This document shows, in pieces, positions 1 to 5,233 of a stretch of 5,233 nt of DNA (positions are counted from its first letter, which is position 1; the number at the start of each line of letters is the position of its first letter). The notes under the pieces were generated by a model, which saw only the letters and a list, made by a program, of their open reading frames with translations, searched no databases and was not told the origin of the DNA. Location of the stretch: contig JAIJLI010000175.1 in the NCBI GenBank assembly GCA_022722495.1, forward strand, positions 1 to 5,233, in the 5' to 3' direction. Source of the stretch: Dialister sp. GTDB lineage: Bacteria; Bacillota; Negativicutes; Veillonellales; Dialisteraceae. The position numbers and the translations under genes are program-made.

Positions 1-22
1 TATGCGGAACCGCACGTACGGT
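1..22 (+). ncRNA. Group II intron domain V (3' two-thirds)
   Basis: This is the catalytic hairpin of the intron, cut by the window edge. The upper helix (3-6 with 11-14), the two-base bulge CG at 15-16 and the start of the lower helix (1-2 with 17-18, then CGGT) match the conserved domain V layout. The catalytic AGC triad would lie in the missing 5' strand. The four-base loop GAAC departs from the usual GNRA loop. Confidence 0.82.
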
Positions 23-27
23 GGTGT

Positions 28-95
28 GGGAGGTCGGTAAATGTGAAAATAGGAGGCAAATGCCTTTTATGATTAGCATTTACCTCCTACCCGAT
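28..95 (+). ncRNA. Group II intron domain VI with branch-point A89 and 3' splice end
   Basis: The basal helix is six base pairs, interrupted only by a bulged adenosine at 89, the position used for lariat branching. An internal loop (34-35 against 85) separates it from a perfect eight-pair upper helix (36-43 with 77-84). A competing hairpin exists: 50-63 can pair with 76-89, 14 positions with one C-A mismatch on this strand, so the domain may have two alternative folds. The terminal GAT fits the usual AY end of group II introns. Confidence 0.8.
50..89 (-). terminator. Possible intrinsic terminator of the xus operon, inside intron domain VI
   Basis: Read on the minus strand, 76-89 and 50-63 form a 14-pair stem with one G-U wobble around a 12-base loop, followed by AUUUUCAC. 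This could stop the operon transcript right at the xusC stop codon. The bases belong to the intron on the other strand, so any terminator role is secondary and speculative. The U run is short. Confidence 0.35.
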
Positions 96-1196
96 TTTTC
101 TCCATAGTAAATAGCCAGTGATGGGAAGCGAGGCTGCAGTAAGTGATGCCATGAACATAATGAGCTTACCAAAGAAACCTAAGATGATACCCTCGTGAAT
201 GTCCAGACTTGCATGAATGAGTTTGTCGGCGAAGGTTCCATCTTGGTATCTTCCTGCATAGGGTCCTGAACCTTTCAGTTCTTTCAGGGAGTATTGATCG
301 AAGAAGAGATTGTCTTGTTTGTAATAAGAACCTTCTTCATGTACTACGCTTACACGATATGGAGCCAAACTATCTGATGGCAAGGAATAATAATATTGTA
401 TGGCGTGAGGAAACTCCTTCAGTATTTTGTCCTGCAACAAGTTGATGCTTGCAGGGGATTTTCCAACATTGGTGGAGTCGGACGCAGGTATTGTATACGC
501 CTCCATGGTATTGCCTCCAGATACTATTTTATATATGCCTTGGCTGAACCAATCTAATCCGAAAATAAGTCCTGTGAGACTGATCGTAATCATTGGTAGA
601 AGCATATAGAAACCTAGTACGCTATGTAAGTCGAAGATGAATCTTCTGGGTTTCAATGAATGATGAAAGGTAAGCCGTGACTTGAGACTTTTCTTGTTGA
701 AACGCTTAGGTAGCCAGATAGCCAAACCTGTTAACAATGTCAAGAAGAACAGCAATACACCATAACTTACGAGCGGTTTGCCAATCTCCATGGGTAACCA
801 AAGGCGAAGATGTCCATCCATCAAAAACTGAAAAAAATCAAAAGCATTTTCTGATTTTCTTTCTTGGTACAGTACGTTGCCATTATATGGATTCAGATAG
901 ATAGTACTTTTATCCTTTTCGGAAAAGTAATCTATCCAAACACTTTCATCTTTTCGCCCCATAGTAATGGCAGAAGGATTTGTATTTCCTTCTGCCTTAT
1001 TAGCTATCTTTACAAGTTGTGAAACCTCTAGAAAAGACTCATTTTGTGGTGTCACTCTCTTCCATGGCCTAGTTATGGTACAAATCTCGTCTTTGAATAA
1101 GCATAGTGCTCCGGTCATACTAACGATGAAGACTATGATTCCTGTTGCAAGACCTATCCACAAATGTAATTTGCGACATGTTCTTTTTATGCTCAT
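87..1196 (-). CDS. xusC: PepSY-type inner-membrane protein, XusC-like; 3' end rewritten by a group II intron
   Basis: This is a 369-residue PepSY-associated membrane protein, by analogy the inner-membrane component of a siderophore-iron uptake locus and a putative iron reductase; the chemistry is inferred. Four hydrophobic segments are visible, at about 13-34, 142-162, 193-214 and 342-365. The periplasmic part between the first two has the PepSY pattern ending in YLNPYNGNVL (100-109). Family motifs include KLHLWIGLATG (9-19), LTGLAIWLP (155-163) and DLHSVLGFY (189-197). Histidines near membrane edges (H11, H129, H178, H179, H191, H328, H334) could bind heme or metal. The ATG lies 8 bases after the upstream stop codon, so the genes are transcribed together. 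The last codons ATC GGG TAG fall inside the intron 3' end, so the final I-G-stop are intron bases and the original cytoplasmic tail is lost. At 369 residues the loss is probably short. The gene symbol is assigned by context and family. Confidence 0.85.
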   Translation of the reverse strand: MSIKRTCRKLHLWIGLATGIIVFIVSMTGALCLFKDEICTITRPWKRVTPQNESFLEVSQLVKIANKAEGNTNPSAITMGRKDESVWIDYFSEKDKSTIYLNPYNGNVLYQERKSENAFDFFQFLMDGHLRLWLPMEIGKPLVSYGVLLFFLTLLTGLAIWLPKRFNKKSLKSRLTFHHSLKPRRFIFDLHSVLGFYMLLPMITISLTGLIFGLDWFSQGIYKIVSGGNTMEAYTIPASDSTNVGKSPASINLLQDKILKEFPHAIQYYYSLPSDSLAPYRVSVVHEEGSYYKQDNLFFDQYSLKELKGSGPYAGRYQDGTFADKLIHASLDIHEGIILGFFGKLIMFMASLTAASLPITGYLLWRKIG

Positions 1197-1204
1197 AACT
1201 GATT

Positions 1205-2431
1205 TTAAAATTTGAATAAACCTCCTAAGAATGAGGCTGAAATTCGAGCGCCACGTGTAGCCTTGGCGGTGGTAATATCTGTACGATAGATGTAAGTGCC
1301 ATTTCCAGTGGAAACTGGTAAGTACACATAGTTGCCTTCATGCAGGCTAACGAACCTTCTTCCACCATTTCCATTGTGTACAGGAATGCCATCCACATCC
1401 TTAACCGTCTTGTTGACTAAGTCAATAATACAGCATTTAAGACTCTTGTCACCCCATCTGTCGTTGGATGTTTGAGGATTGATGGTACTCACTTCGGCAA
1501 AGATAAGCCCATTACCAATATAGGATATGTGGGCAGGTTTGAGCCCACCAGTCGCCTCCTCAAAATCAAAGAAGTAATTGCTGTCAAAGTCGGTGGTACC
1601 ACTCTTTATCTTGAGGAAACCTGCATGCTTGGTACTTTGGGAGTAACCATTTGATATCGATGAGTTGGACATGACATACAAATCTCCTTGCTCATCCTTC
1701 ACTAAACCATTGAAGGCGTTCCATGAACCACCAGGTCCCATCCTTGTATCTTTCATCAGTTTAACAATCTTCATATCGGGATAACTATATACTGCCACGA
1801 AACAAGTATCAGTATAAGCCGTCTCAAATGTGTTTGAGTTCATTGGCGTGTAAGTGACATAAAGATTACCTCCACTATATTGCATTCCAGTAATACTTGG
1901 CCAATCAAGATTGTCAAGAGGAGCCACTGGTGTATCTTTGTGGGTAGAAGTAATGGCTGCAGAGCTAGCATCCACCGTATAGAAGGTTAGCTTGTCTCCG
2001 CTTTCCTTCGATGCAGGAAGTTCCAAAGCCACCATAGTGTTGGCATCCACTTGGCAGAAGCCATTGATTGAACTATTGAAAACAAACTCTCCTTGTTCCT
2101 TGAGTAATCCATCCTCACCTCTTACCACATTGGTGGCATTTGTCACACCTAAACCACCTATGCAAAAAACGTTGTTCACGCCCATCTGATAATCGTGGTA
2201 ACCGTTCTGCTCAATTCCTTTTCCTATGGCATTGATATTTCCATCCATGAGATTGTCGGCAGATACCACATAGTAAGTCGTATTTCCGCTAGAGGTTACT
2301 CCTAGACTGAGTACGTATGGGGCAAAAGGTATCTCTTGTTCAGAGGTCAAGTCTTCCTCACAGGATGACAGACCGCAGGTGGATGCTGCCAAGAATGCGA
2401 GCATCAGTATCTTGCTGTATATTCTTCTCAT
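1205..2431 (-). CDS. xusB: DUF4374-like surface lipoprotein, XusB-like siderophore-binding protein
   Basis: This is a 408-residue lipoprotein. By analogy with XusB of B. thetaiotaomicron it sits on the cell surface and binds ferric siderophores such as enterobactin, passing them to the partner TonB receptor. The N-terminus has basic residues, a hydrophobic core (8-20) and a lipobox L-S-S-C with the lipidated cysteine at 24. Acidic residues follow (E25, E26, D27), as in Bacteroidetes surface-export signals. The body is rich in short beta-strand repeats that suggest a beta-propeller, for example ITGMQYSGGNLYVTY (180-194), FNGLVKDEQGDLYVMSNSS (240-258) and AHISYIGNGLIFAEV (300-314). No catalytic motif is seen. 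The gene lies between the receptor (29-base gap) and the PepSY gene (8-base gap), the xusABC order. The ATG at 2431 is supported by the signal peptide directly after it; there is no Shine-Dalgarno, only an A/T-rich leader. The family assignment is from memory; siderophore specificity cannot be read from the sequence. Confidence 0.85.
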   Translation of the reverse strand: MRRIYSKILMLAFLAASTCGLSSCEEDLTSEQEIPFAPYVLSLGVTSSGNTTYYVVSADNLMDGNINAIGKGIEQNGYHDYQMGVNNVFCIGGLGVTNATNVVRGEDGLLKEQGEFVFNSSINGFCQVDANTMVALELPASKESGDKLTFYTVDASSAAITSTHKDTPVAPLDNLDWPSITGMQYSGGNLYVTYTPMNSNTFETAYTDTCFVAVYSYPDMKIVKLMKDTRMGPGGSWNAFNGLVKDEQGDLYVMSNSSISNGYSQSTKHAGFLKIKSGTTDFDSNYFFDFEEATGGLKPAHISYIGNGLIFAEVSTINPQTSNDRWGDKSLKCCIIDLVNKTVKDVDGIPVHNGNGGRRFVSLHEGNYVYLPVSTGNGTYIYRTDITTAKATRGARISASFLGGLFKF

Positions 2432-2460
2432 TTTATTTATTTCTACTTTAATTTTATGGG

Positions 2461-4623
2461 TTATTTTGTAATATAATATCTAAACTTAACGTTGAAGGAA
2501 CGCCCAGGTTTCTGAAGACGGTAGTTATCGTACAATTTTTCATTGCTGATATCTGTGCATTCCAAGAGTATGCTATATCTGCCATCTTTCATGCTATATC
2601 CCACGGATACATTATGGCAGAACTGTTCTGGAATCACCTTCTTAGTAGCCTTGGCTCCTAGCCCCGTGAACGAGAGATAGTAATCGTGGATGTATTGTAC
2701 ATCATAGTTAAGCGAGAGCGAATTTCCCTTCTTTCCAAAGTCTAAAAAGTTATAGTCTGCATGACCATTCATGAAGAAATATGGAATGTTAGGAAGTCGC
2801 TGTCCATAAGTGATGTTTTCGTTCATTCCGTCACCCACGTAGGTGTTCTGCGATTTCTCATATCTCATCTTGTCCTTGATATCCTGAAATGTGAGGTTAC
2901 CACTTACATGGAGGTTACGCTTGTAAGAGTATCCTAGCATAGCCTCGATGCCACGTGTATGTACGTTACCTATGTTATCGTAACTTGTAGTAGGGTTGTT
3001 GGTAAGACTCACTCCCTTCAGGATGAAATCCTTCGTGTCACGATAGATGTAGTTGACCTCTGCCTGCAGGCGATGCGAACCCAAGTTTTGGTCGTAGAGA
3101 AATCCTGCATTGAAGTTGTTGCTGCTTTCTGGCTTGAGGTCTGGGTTGCTCTTTTGCACCATGCCGTCACCAAACATTTCTACAGCCTCCGGCATTCTGA
3201 AGGCATGCTCAAAGGATACCTTAGCCTGCAATGATGGCAAGATATAATAGGTGGCAGCAGCCCCATATCCATAACGATGCTTGCGAGAGGTAAGCTGCTC
3301 CCATTTTTGTTCTTCGGTAAACTGATTCATTAACTTATGGGTTGAGCTATAGAGACGATACATCTTTCCGAACACATTGGCATTCCAGCGTGAAAATCTG
3401 ATCTGGTATCCCAAGCCTGTAATATTCTTGGTAAGTTGCTGTGGCACATTGTTCATTTCATCGTCAGGATACATTTTGTCGTTACTTTTTCTGCGAGTAG
3501 CAATGAAGATATTGTTAAGGGTAACCGACTGGTGCTCGTCAACCACATAGTTTACGTTAGCATTAGCTTGCCATTGGCGTAACTTGATGGTAGCATCCGT
3601 GAGATAGCCTTCTCCGGCTGATGTGCTTGCAATATAATCTCCCTTCCAGTTATATTTTCTTGACAAGGTATCCACATTCTGAGTATTTACGATATTATAG
3701 GTACCATAGAGAGAAAGAGACAAGCCTGGCAACAATAAGTCATCCTTCTTATAACGAATGCTTGGAATGATTGACCAGCTCTTCGCCATTACACCGCCAT
3801 AGACGGCATCCATTGTGGCACCGGTCTGAATGTGTTTCTTGTCATTAGAGGCTAACAAACCAAAGAGTAAATAGTCTGCCCATGATTTTTTCACCACACC
3901 AGTTTCCACTTTCAGGCCATAAGAATGATAACCATCGTTAAATCTTTTTACCCACTCATTTCCTTCTTGTTTATTGGTGGTCAAATTGACGATTGGCGCC
4001 CACACTTTATAGTCGTTGTCTGAGTAATTGCCGAAGACATTAGCACGGATGGTAAATCCCCCCTGGGTGGTTAAGGCACCATTGAGCGCAAAGCGATGAG
4101 TATTGTATGAGCCGAAAGAATAGGTGGCATCCAAATAATTGGCATTGTTGCGAGTAACGATGTTGACTGCACCACCAAGGGCATCAGAACCTAGGTATAC
4201 TGGGAGAACACCTTTGTATACTTCTATTCTGTCGGCCATGTTTGCAGATATTGTACTCAGATTGAAGGACGAGCCAAAATTATCCATGGGAATTCCATCG
4301 ATAAAAAACTTCACTTGGTTACCAGAGAAGCCATTCATGGAGAAACTATAGTTGGAGCCAAGTCCACCATCCTCTCTAATCTTCACTGATGTAACTGTGT
4401 TGAGAACCTTGTCCAGTGGAGTAGCCATTTGGTATTGCTTCTTTAGGTCAAGTACCGAAATAGCATAAGCCTGTTCCTGCATACGGCGAGCCTTTGACTT
4501 ACCCACAATTTGCACCTCTTCCAAATTAATGGAATCCTTGCCAACTTGTGCCTGTAACTGACTATGAAAAAACAATCCAATCGTGAGGCACCAAATTACC
4601 TTTTTATTAATATTCTTTACCAT
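2461..4623 (-). CDS. xusA: TonB-dependent outer-membrane receptor, XusA-like siderophore transporter
   Basis: This is a 720-residue TonB-dependent receptor expected to import ferric siderophores across the outer membrane using energy from TonB-ExbBD. Residues 1-25 form a signal peptide (KK, hydrophobic stretch, likely cut after LQA). A TonB-box-like segment, LEEVQIVG (34-41), follows directly. The plug domain spans about 45-157 and carries typical motifs: VKFFIDGIPM (104-113), RIEVYKGVLPVYLGSDALGG (132-151) and AVNIVT (152-157). The rest is a beta-barrel with alternating strands, ending in a final strand at SFNVKFRYYI. There is no N-terminal carboxypeptidase-like or STN signalling domain, so it is a simple transporter rather than a SusC-type or sigma-signalling receptor. 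It is the first gene of a three-gene operon, with a good promoter about 50 bases upstream. The ATG at 4623 is set by the signal peptide. Substrate is inferred from its partners; heme or another chelate is possible. Confidence 0.9.
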   Translation of the reverse strand: MVKNINKKVIWCLTIGLFFHSQLQAQVGKDSINLEEVQIVGKSKARRMQEQAYAISVLDLKKQYQMATPLDKVLNTVTSVKIREDGGLGSNYSFSMNGFSGNQVKFFIDGIPMDNFGSSFNLSTISANMADRIEVYKGVLPVYLGSDALGGAVNIVTRNNANYLDATYSFGSYNTHRFALNGALTTQGGFTIRANVFGNYSDNDYKVWAPIVNLTTNKQEGNEWVKRFNDGYHSYGLKVETGVVKKSWADYLLFGLLASNDKKHIQTGATMDAVYGGVMAKSWSIIPSIRYKKDDLLLPGLSLSLYGTYNIVNTQNVDTLSRKYNWKGDYIASTSAGEGYLTDATIKLRQWQANANVNYVVDEHQSVTLNNIFIATRRKSNDKMYPDDEMNNVPQQLTKNITGLGYQIRFSRWNANVFGKMYRLYSSTHKLMNQFTEEQKWEQLTSRKHRYGYGAAATYYILPSLQAKVSFEHAFRMPEAVEMFGDGMVQKSNPDLKPESSNNFNAGFLYDQNLGSHRLQAEVNYIYRDTKDFILKGVSLTNNPTTSYDNIGNVHTRGIEAMLGYSYKRNLHVSGNLTFQDIKDKMRYEKSQNTYVGDGMNENITYGQRLPNIPYFFMNGHADYNFLDFGKKGNSLSLNYDVQYIHDYYLSFTGLGAKATKKVIPEQFCHNVSVGYSMKDGRYSILLECTDISNEKLYDNYRLQKPGRSFNVKFRYYITK

Positions 4624-4670
4624 TGTTGTAATTTGTAATTAATCTTTTTACCTTATATTTTTTGTGGGTG

Positions 4671-4703
4671 CAAAGGTAATGGTTATACTTCGAAGGTGCA
4701 ATA
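4671..4703 (-). promoter_or_regulatory. Bacteroidetes sigma-ABfr-type promoter of the xus operon
   Basis: On the minus strand a perfect -7 element TACCTTTG (4678-4671) fits the Bacteroidetes consensus TAnnTTTG. A -33 element TATTG (4703-4699) lies exactly 20 bases upstream. Transcription would begin near 4664-4666, giving a leader of about 40 bases before the receptor ATG. The leader is A/T-rich with no Shine-Dalgarno, as usual in this phylum. I see no clear Fur-type palindrome over the promoter, so iron control is not shown by the sequence. Confidence 0.8.
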
Positions 4704-4742
4704 CCTAAAAATTGTGATTTTATATTTGTAAGCATTATTTGG

Positions 4743-4767
4743 AATAACATCTCAAATAACATCTCAA
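4743..4767. repeat. Two tandem copies of a 12-bp repeat upstream of the xus promoter
   Basis: The unit AATAACATCTCA occurs at 4743-4754 and again at 4755-4766, with one further matching base. It lies about 40-65 bases upstream of the -33 element. The 12-bp spacing puts the copies roughly one helical turn apart, a layout that suits a dimeric activator. It may also be a chance duplication in A/T-rich DNA. Confidence 0.6.
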
Positions 4768-4835
4768 TGAGAATAAAAAGTAATTTTGTCATCAAGCGAA
4801 ATATCAAATCAGAAAGACATTTCTTTAAATTTCAG

Positions 4836-4919
4836 TTAATAACCTTGACCTTCATGACCGGATGAAGTAATAGAAAAATGAAAATGACCCTTAATGACTT
4901 TGACCCTTCATGACCGGAT
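4836..4919. repeat. Imperfect direct repeat of 28/29 bp, start-to-start distance 55 bp
   Basis: Copy 1 (4836-4863) and copy 2 (4891-4919) match at 26 of 29 aligned positions, with two substitutions and one single-base gap. Both end in the shared block TTCATGACCGGAT. A shorter relative, TGACCCTTAATGAC (4885-4898), directly precedes the matching part of copy 2. Copy 1 also forms the inverted repeat TTCAT/ATGAA (4851-4855 with 4862-4866), and copy 2 runs into CCGGA/TCCGG (4914-4918 with 4921-4925). The function is unknown; it could be a regulator site or a duplication scar. Confidence 0.75.
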
Positions 4920-4933
4920 TTCCGGGTAGAACG

Positions 4934-4974
4934 AAAACGACCGCTCTCCTCATATTGAGGTGGGCGGTCGTTTT
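4934..4974 (-). terminator. Intrinsic terminator after the smalltalk gene, possibly bidirectional
   Basis: A perfect 11-bp stem, AAAACGACCGC (4934-4944) with GCGGTCGTTTT (4964-4974), continues through a short internal loop into a second stem, CCTCA (4948-4952) with TGAGG (4956-4960), and a TAT loop. It begins six bases after the smalltalk stop codon. On the minus strand the stem ends in GUUUU followed by CGUUCU; on the plus strand it is followed by a much longer T run (to 4981). It probably ends the HU-smalltalk transcript and insulates the two units. Confidence 0.85.
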
Positions 4975-4980
4975 ATTTTT

Positions 4981-5076
4981 TTATCCCATGCAGCTCGTTA
5001 CTCCGAGCGTAGTAGCGATAGCGGTCAGAATGCTGATGGCTATCTGAAGAATTGTTTTCCAAGTGTTCGTTTTCAT
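4981..5076 (-). CDS. Smalltalk-family small protein, 31 aa
   Basis: A complete 31-codon gene starts at the ATG at 5076-5074 and ends with TAA at 4983-4981. It begins MKTNTWKTILQ and ends LGVTSCMG. This matches the small Bacteroidales family that annotation pipelines call 'smalltalk protein', usually found after an HU-type DNA-binding protein gene, as here. The peptide has a basic, polar start, a hydrophobic core (about 9-26) and V-T-S-C (26-29), which reads like a lipobox only three residues from the end. If it is processed as a lipoprotein, almost nothing would remain but Cys-Met-Gly; otherwise it is a tiny membrane peptide. Function is unknown. The ATG follows an A-run and a heptanucleotide repeat, with no Shine-Dalgarno. 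The terminator lies immediately after. The family name is recalled from general annotation knowledge; the reading frame is seen directly. Confidence 0.88.
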   Translation of the reverse strand: MKTNTWKTILQIAISILTAIATTLGVTSCMG

Positions 5077-5082
5077 TTTTTT

Positions 5083-5110
5083 GAATGTTGAATGTTGAGT
5101 GTTGAATGTT
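5083..5110. repeat. Heptanucleotide repeat, four units, directly upstream of the smalltalk start
   Basis: The plus-strand unit GAATGTT repeats at 5083, 5090, 5097 (as GAGTGTT) and 5104. On the minus strand this is AACATTC, ending six bases before the ATG. It forms an unstructured, G-poor leader that could replace a Shine-Dalgarno by keeping the start open. Being a short tandem repeat, its copy number could change by slippage. Confidence 0.8.
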
Positions 5111-5124
5111 GACTTTTTGTGGGC

Positions 5125-5167
5125 GGATAGGCTGGGGCTAGGGGCTAGCACCCTAGCCAGTCTATCC
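5125..5167. other. Long hairpin between the HU stop codon and the smalltalk gene
   Basis: GGATAG (5125-5130) pairs with CTATCC (5162-5167) and CTGG (5132-5135) with CCAG (5157-5160). After a two-base bulge, CTAGGG (5138-5143) pairs with CCCTAG (5151-5156) around a seven-base loop. Position 5131/5161 is a G-T wobble on the plus strand and a C-A mismatch in the minus-strand transcript. No U run follows on either strand, so it is probably an mRNA processing or stability element rather than a strong terminator. Confidence 0.6.
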
Positions 5168-5172
5168 TTGGG

Positions 5173-5233
5173 CTATTCAAGGCCGTTGCCAGTATCGTCC
5201 TTGCCGGTAGTGCCGCCGCCTGATTCAGAGCCT
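5173..5233 (-). CDS. C-terminal tail of a probable HU-family DNA-binding protein (partial)
   Basis: Only the last 19 codons and the TAG (5175-5173) are in the window; the gene continues past the right edge. The tail reads GSESGGGTTGKDDTGNGLE: glycine-rich, low complexity and acidic. Such tails are typical of the long HU-like (histone-like) proteins of Bacteroidales that precede smalltalk genes. The DNA-binding domain is not visible, so the call rests on the tail composition and the neighbouring smalltalk gene. It lies 96 bases before the smalltalk start and is probably co-transcribed. Another secreted or tail-bearing protein with a glycine-rich end is possible. Confidence 0.65.
   Translation of the reverse strand, partial: GSESGGGTTGKDDTGNGLE

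Larger units (their letters stand above)
1..95 (+). mobile_element. Group II intron, 3' end (domains V and VI), 5' part outside window
   Basis: This is the 3' end of a group II intron ribozyme and retroelement. Domain V is visible from its middle onward: TA (1-2) pairs with TA (17-18), TGCG (3-6) pairs with CGCA (11-14), and CG (15-16) is the conserved two-base bulge. CGGT (19-22) would pair with the missing 5' bases. Domain VI follows: GGG (28-30) pairs with CCC (90-92), AGG (31-33) with CCT (86-88), and GGTAAATG (36-43) with CATTTACC (77-84). This leaves A89 as the single bulged base, the expected branch point, seven bases before the 3' end CCGAT at 95. The loop GAAC (7-10) is not a GNRA tetraloop, and the domain VI apex (44-76) is unusually long. 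The exact 3' end could be 95 or 96 because a T run follows. The reverse transcriptase and 5' domains would lie to the left, so activity cannot be judged. Confidence 0.85.
4704..4933. other. Non-coding spacer between the xus promoter and the smalltalk terminator
   Basis: No credible gene is seen on either strand in this A/T-rich stretch. It contains the 12-bp tandem repeat at 4743-4767 and the imperfect direct repeat at 4836-4863 and 4891-4919, and is otherwise without recognisable structure. It is the upstream region of the xus operon and lies downstream of the HU-smalltalk unit. Confidence 0.6.

Noticed and set aside
1219..1228. GGAGG-like sequence on the minus strand upstream of xusC, as a ribosome binding site
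   Set aside because: It lies within the end of xusB, more than 20 bases from the xusC ATG, too far for Shine-Dalgarno pairing, and the phylum rarely uses such sites.
427..4351. Several plus-strand open frames of 60-91 codons within the three operon genes
   Set aside because: They lie antisense inside clearly real genes and show no family motifs or start context of their own.
4624..4720. Fur box over the xus promoter
   Set aside because: No convincing GATAATGATTATC-like palindrome is visible; A/T-rich partial matches are not enough.
4607..4807. A 66-codon open frame on the minus strand overlapping the xusA start
   Set aside because: It covers the promoter and leader of xusA, overlaps its start in another frame, and has low-complexity A/T-driven composition. 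It is most likely a chance ORF.
4884..4913. Short plus-strand ORF starting at the ATG in the direct repeat
   Set aside because: It is only nine codons, made of repeat sequence, with no conserved features.
4836..4919. CRISPR-like repeats
   Set aside because: There are only two full copies, imperfect, with a single 27-base spacer that itself contains a partial copy, and no cas genes are in view.

Overview
The window looks like a Bacteroidales chromosome (Bacteroides/Prevotella-like). Four things point there: a TonB receptor with a DUF4374-type lipoprotein and a PepSY membrane protein, a TAnnTTTG-type promoter, start codons without Shine-Dalgarno sequences, and the tail of a glycine-rich HU-family protein followed by a 31-residue 'smalltalk' peptide gene. 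All protein genes run on the minus strand.

Layout, left to right. Positions 1-95 are the 3' end of a group II intron on the plus strand: most of domain V, a domain VI with a bulged branch-point A, and the 3' splice end. Its body and any reverse transcriptase lie outside the window. Its last bases form the 3' end of the adjacent coding sequence. Positions 87-4623 hold a three-gene minus-strand operon, transcribed right to left: a TonB-dependent receptor (4623-2461), a DUF4374-like surface lipoprotein (2431-1205) and a PepSY-type inner-membrane protein (1196-87). This is the order and composition of the xenosiderophore utilisation locus xusABC of Bacteroides thetaiotaomicron. A Bacteroidetes promoter (about 4671-4703) precedes it.

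Positions 4704-4933 are non-coding and carry a 12-bp tandem repeat and a 28/29-bp imperfect direct repeat. From 4934 to the right edge is a second minus-strand unit: the last 19 codons of a probable HU-family protein, a spacer with a long hairpin and a heptanucleotide repeat, the smalltalk peptide gene (4981-5076) and a strong hairpin terminator (4934-4974).

Working model, by family analogy: the lipoprotein captures ferric siderophores at the cell surface, the receptor imports them across the outer membrane with TonB energy, and the PepSY protein acts at the inner membrane, probably in iron release. The most unusual points are the intron insertion that rewrote the end of the xusC-like gene, the lipobox-ending 31-aa peptide, and the unexplained repeats between the two transcription units.
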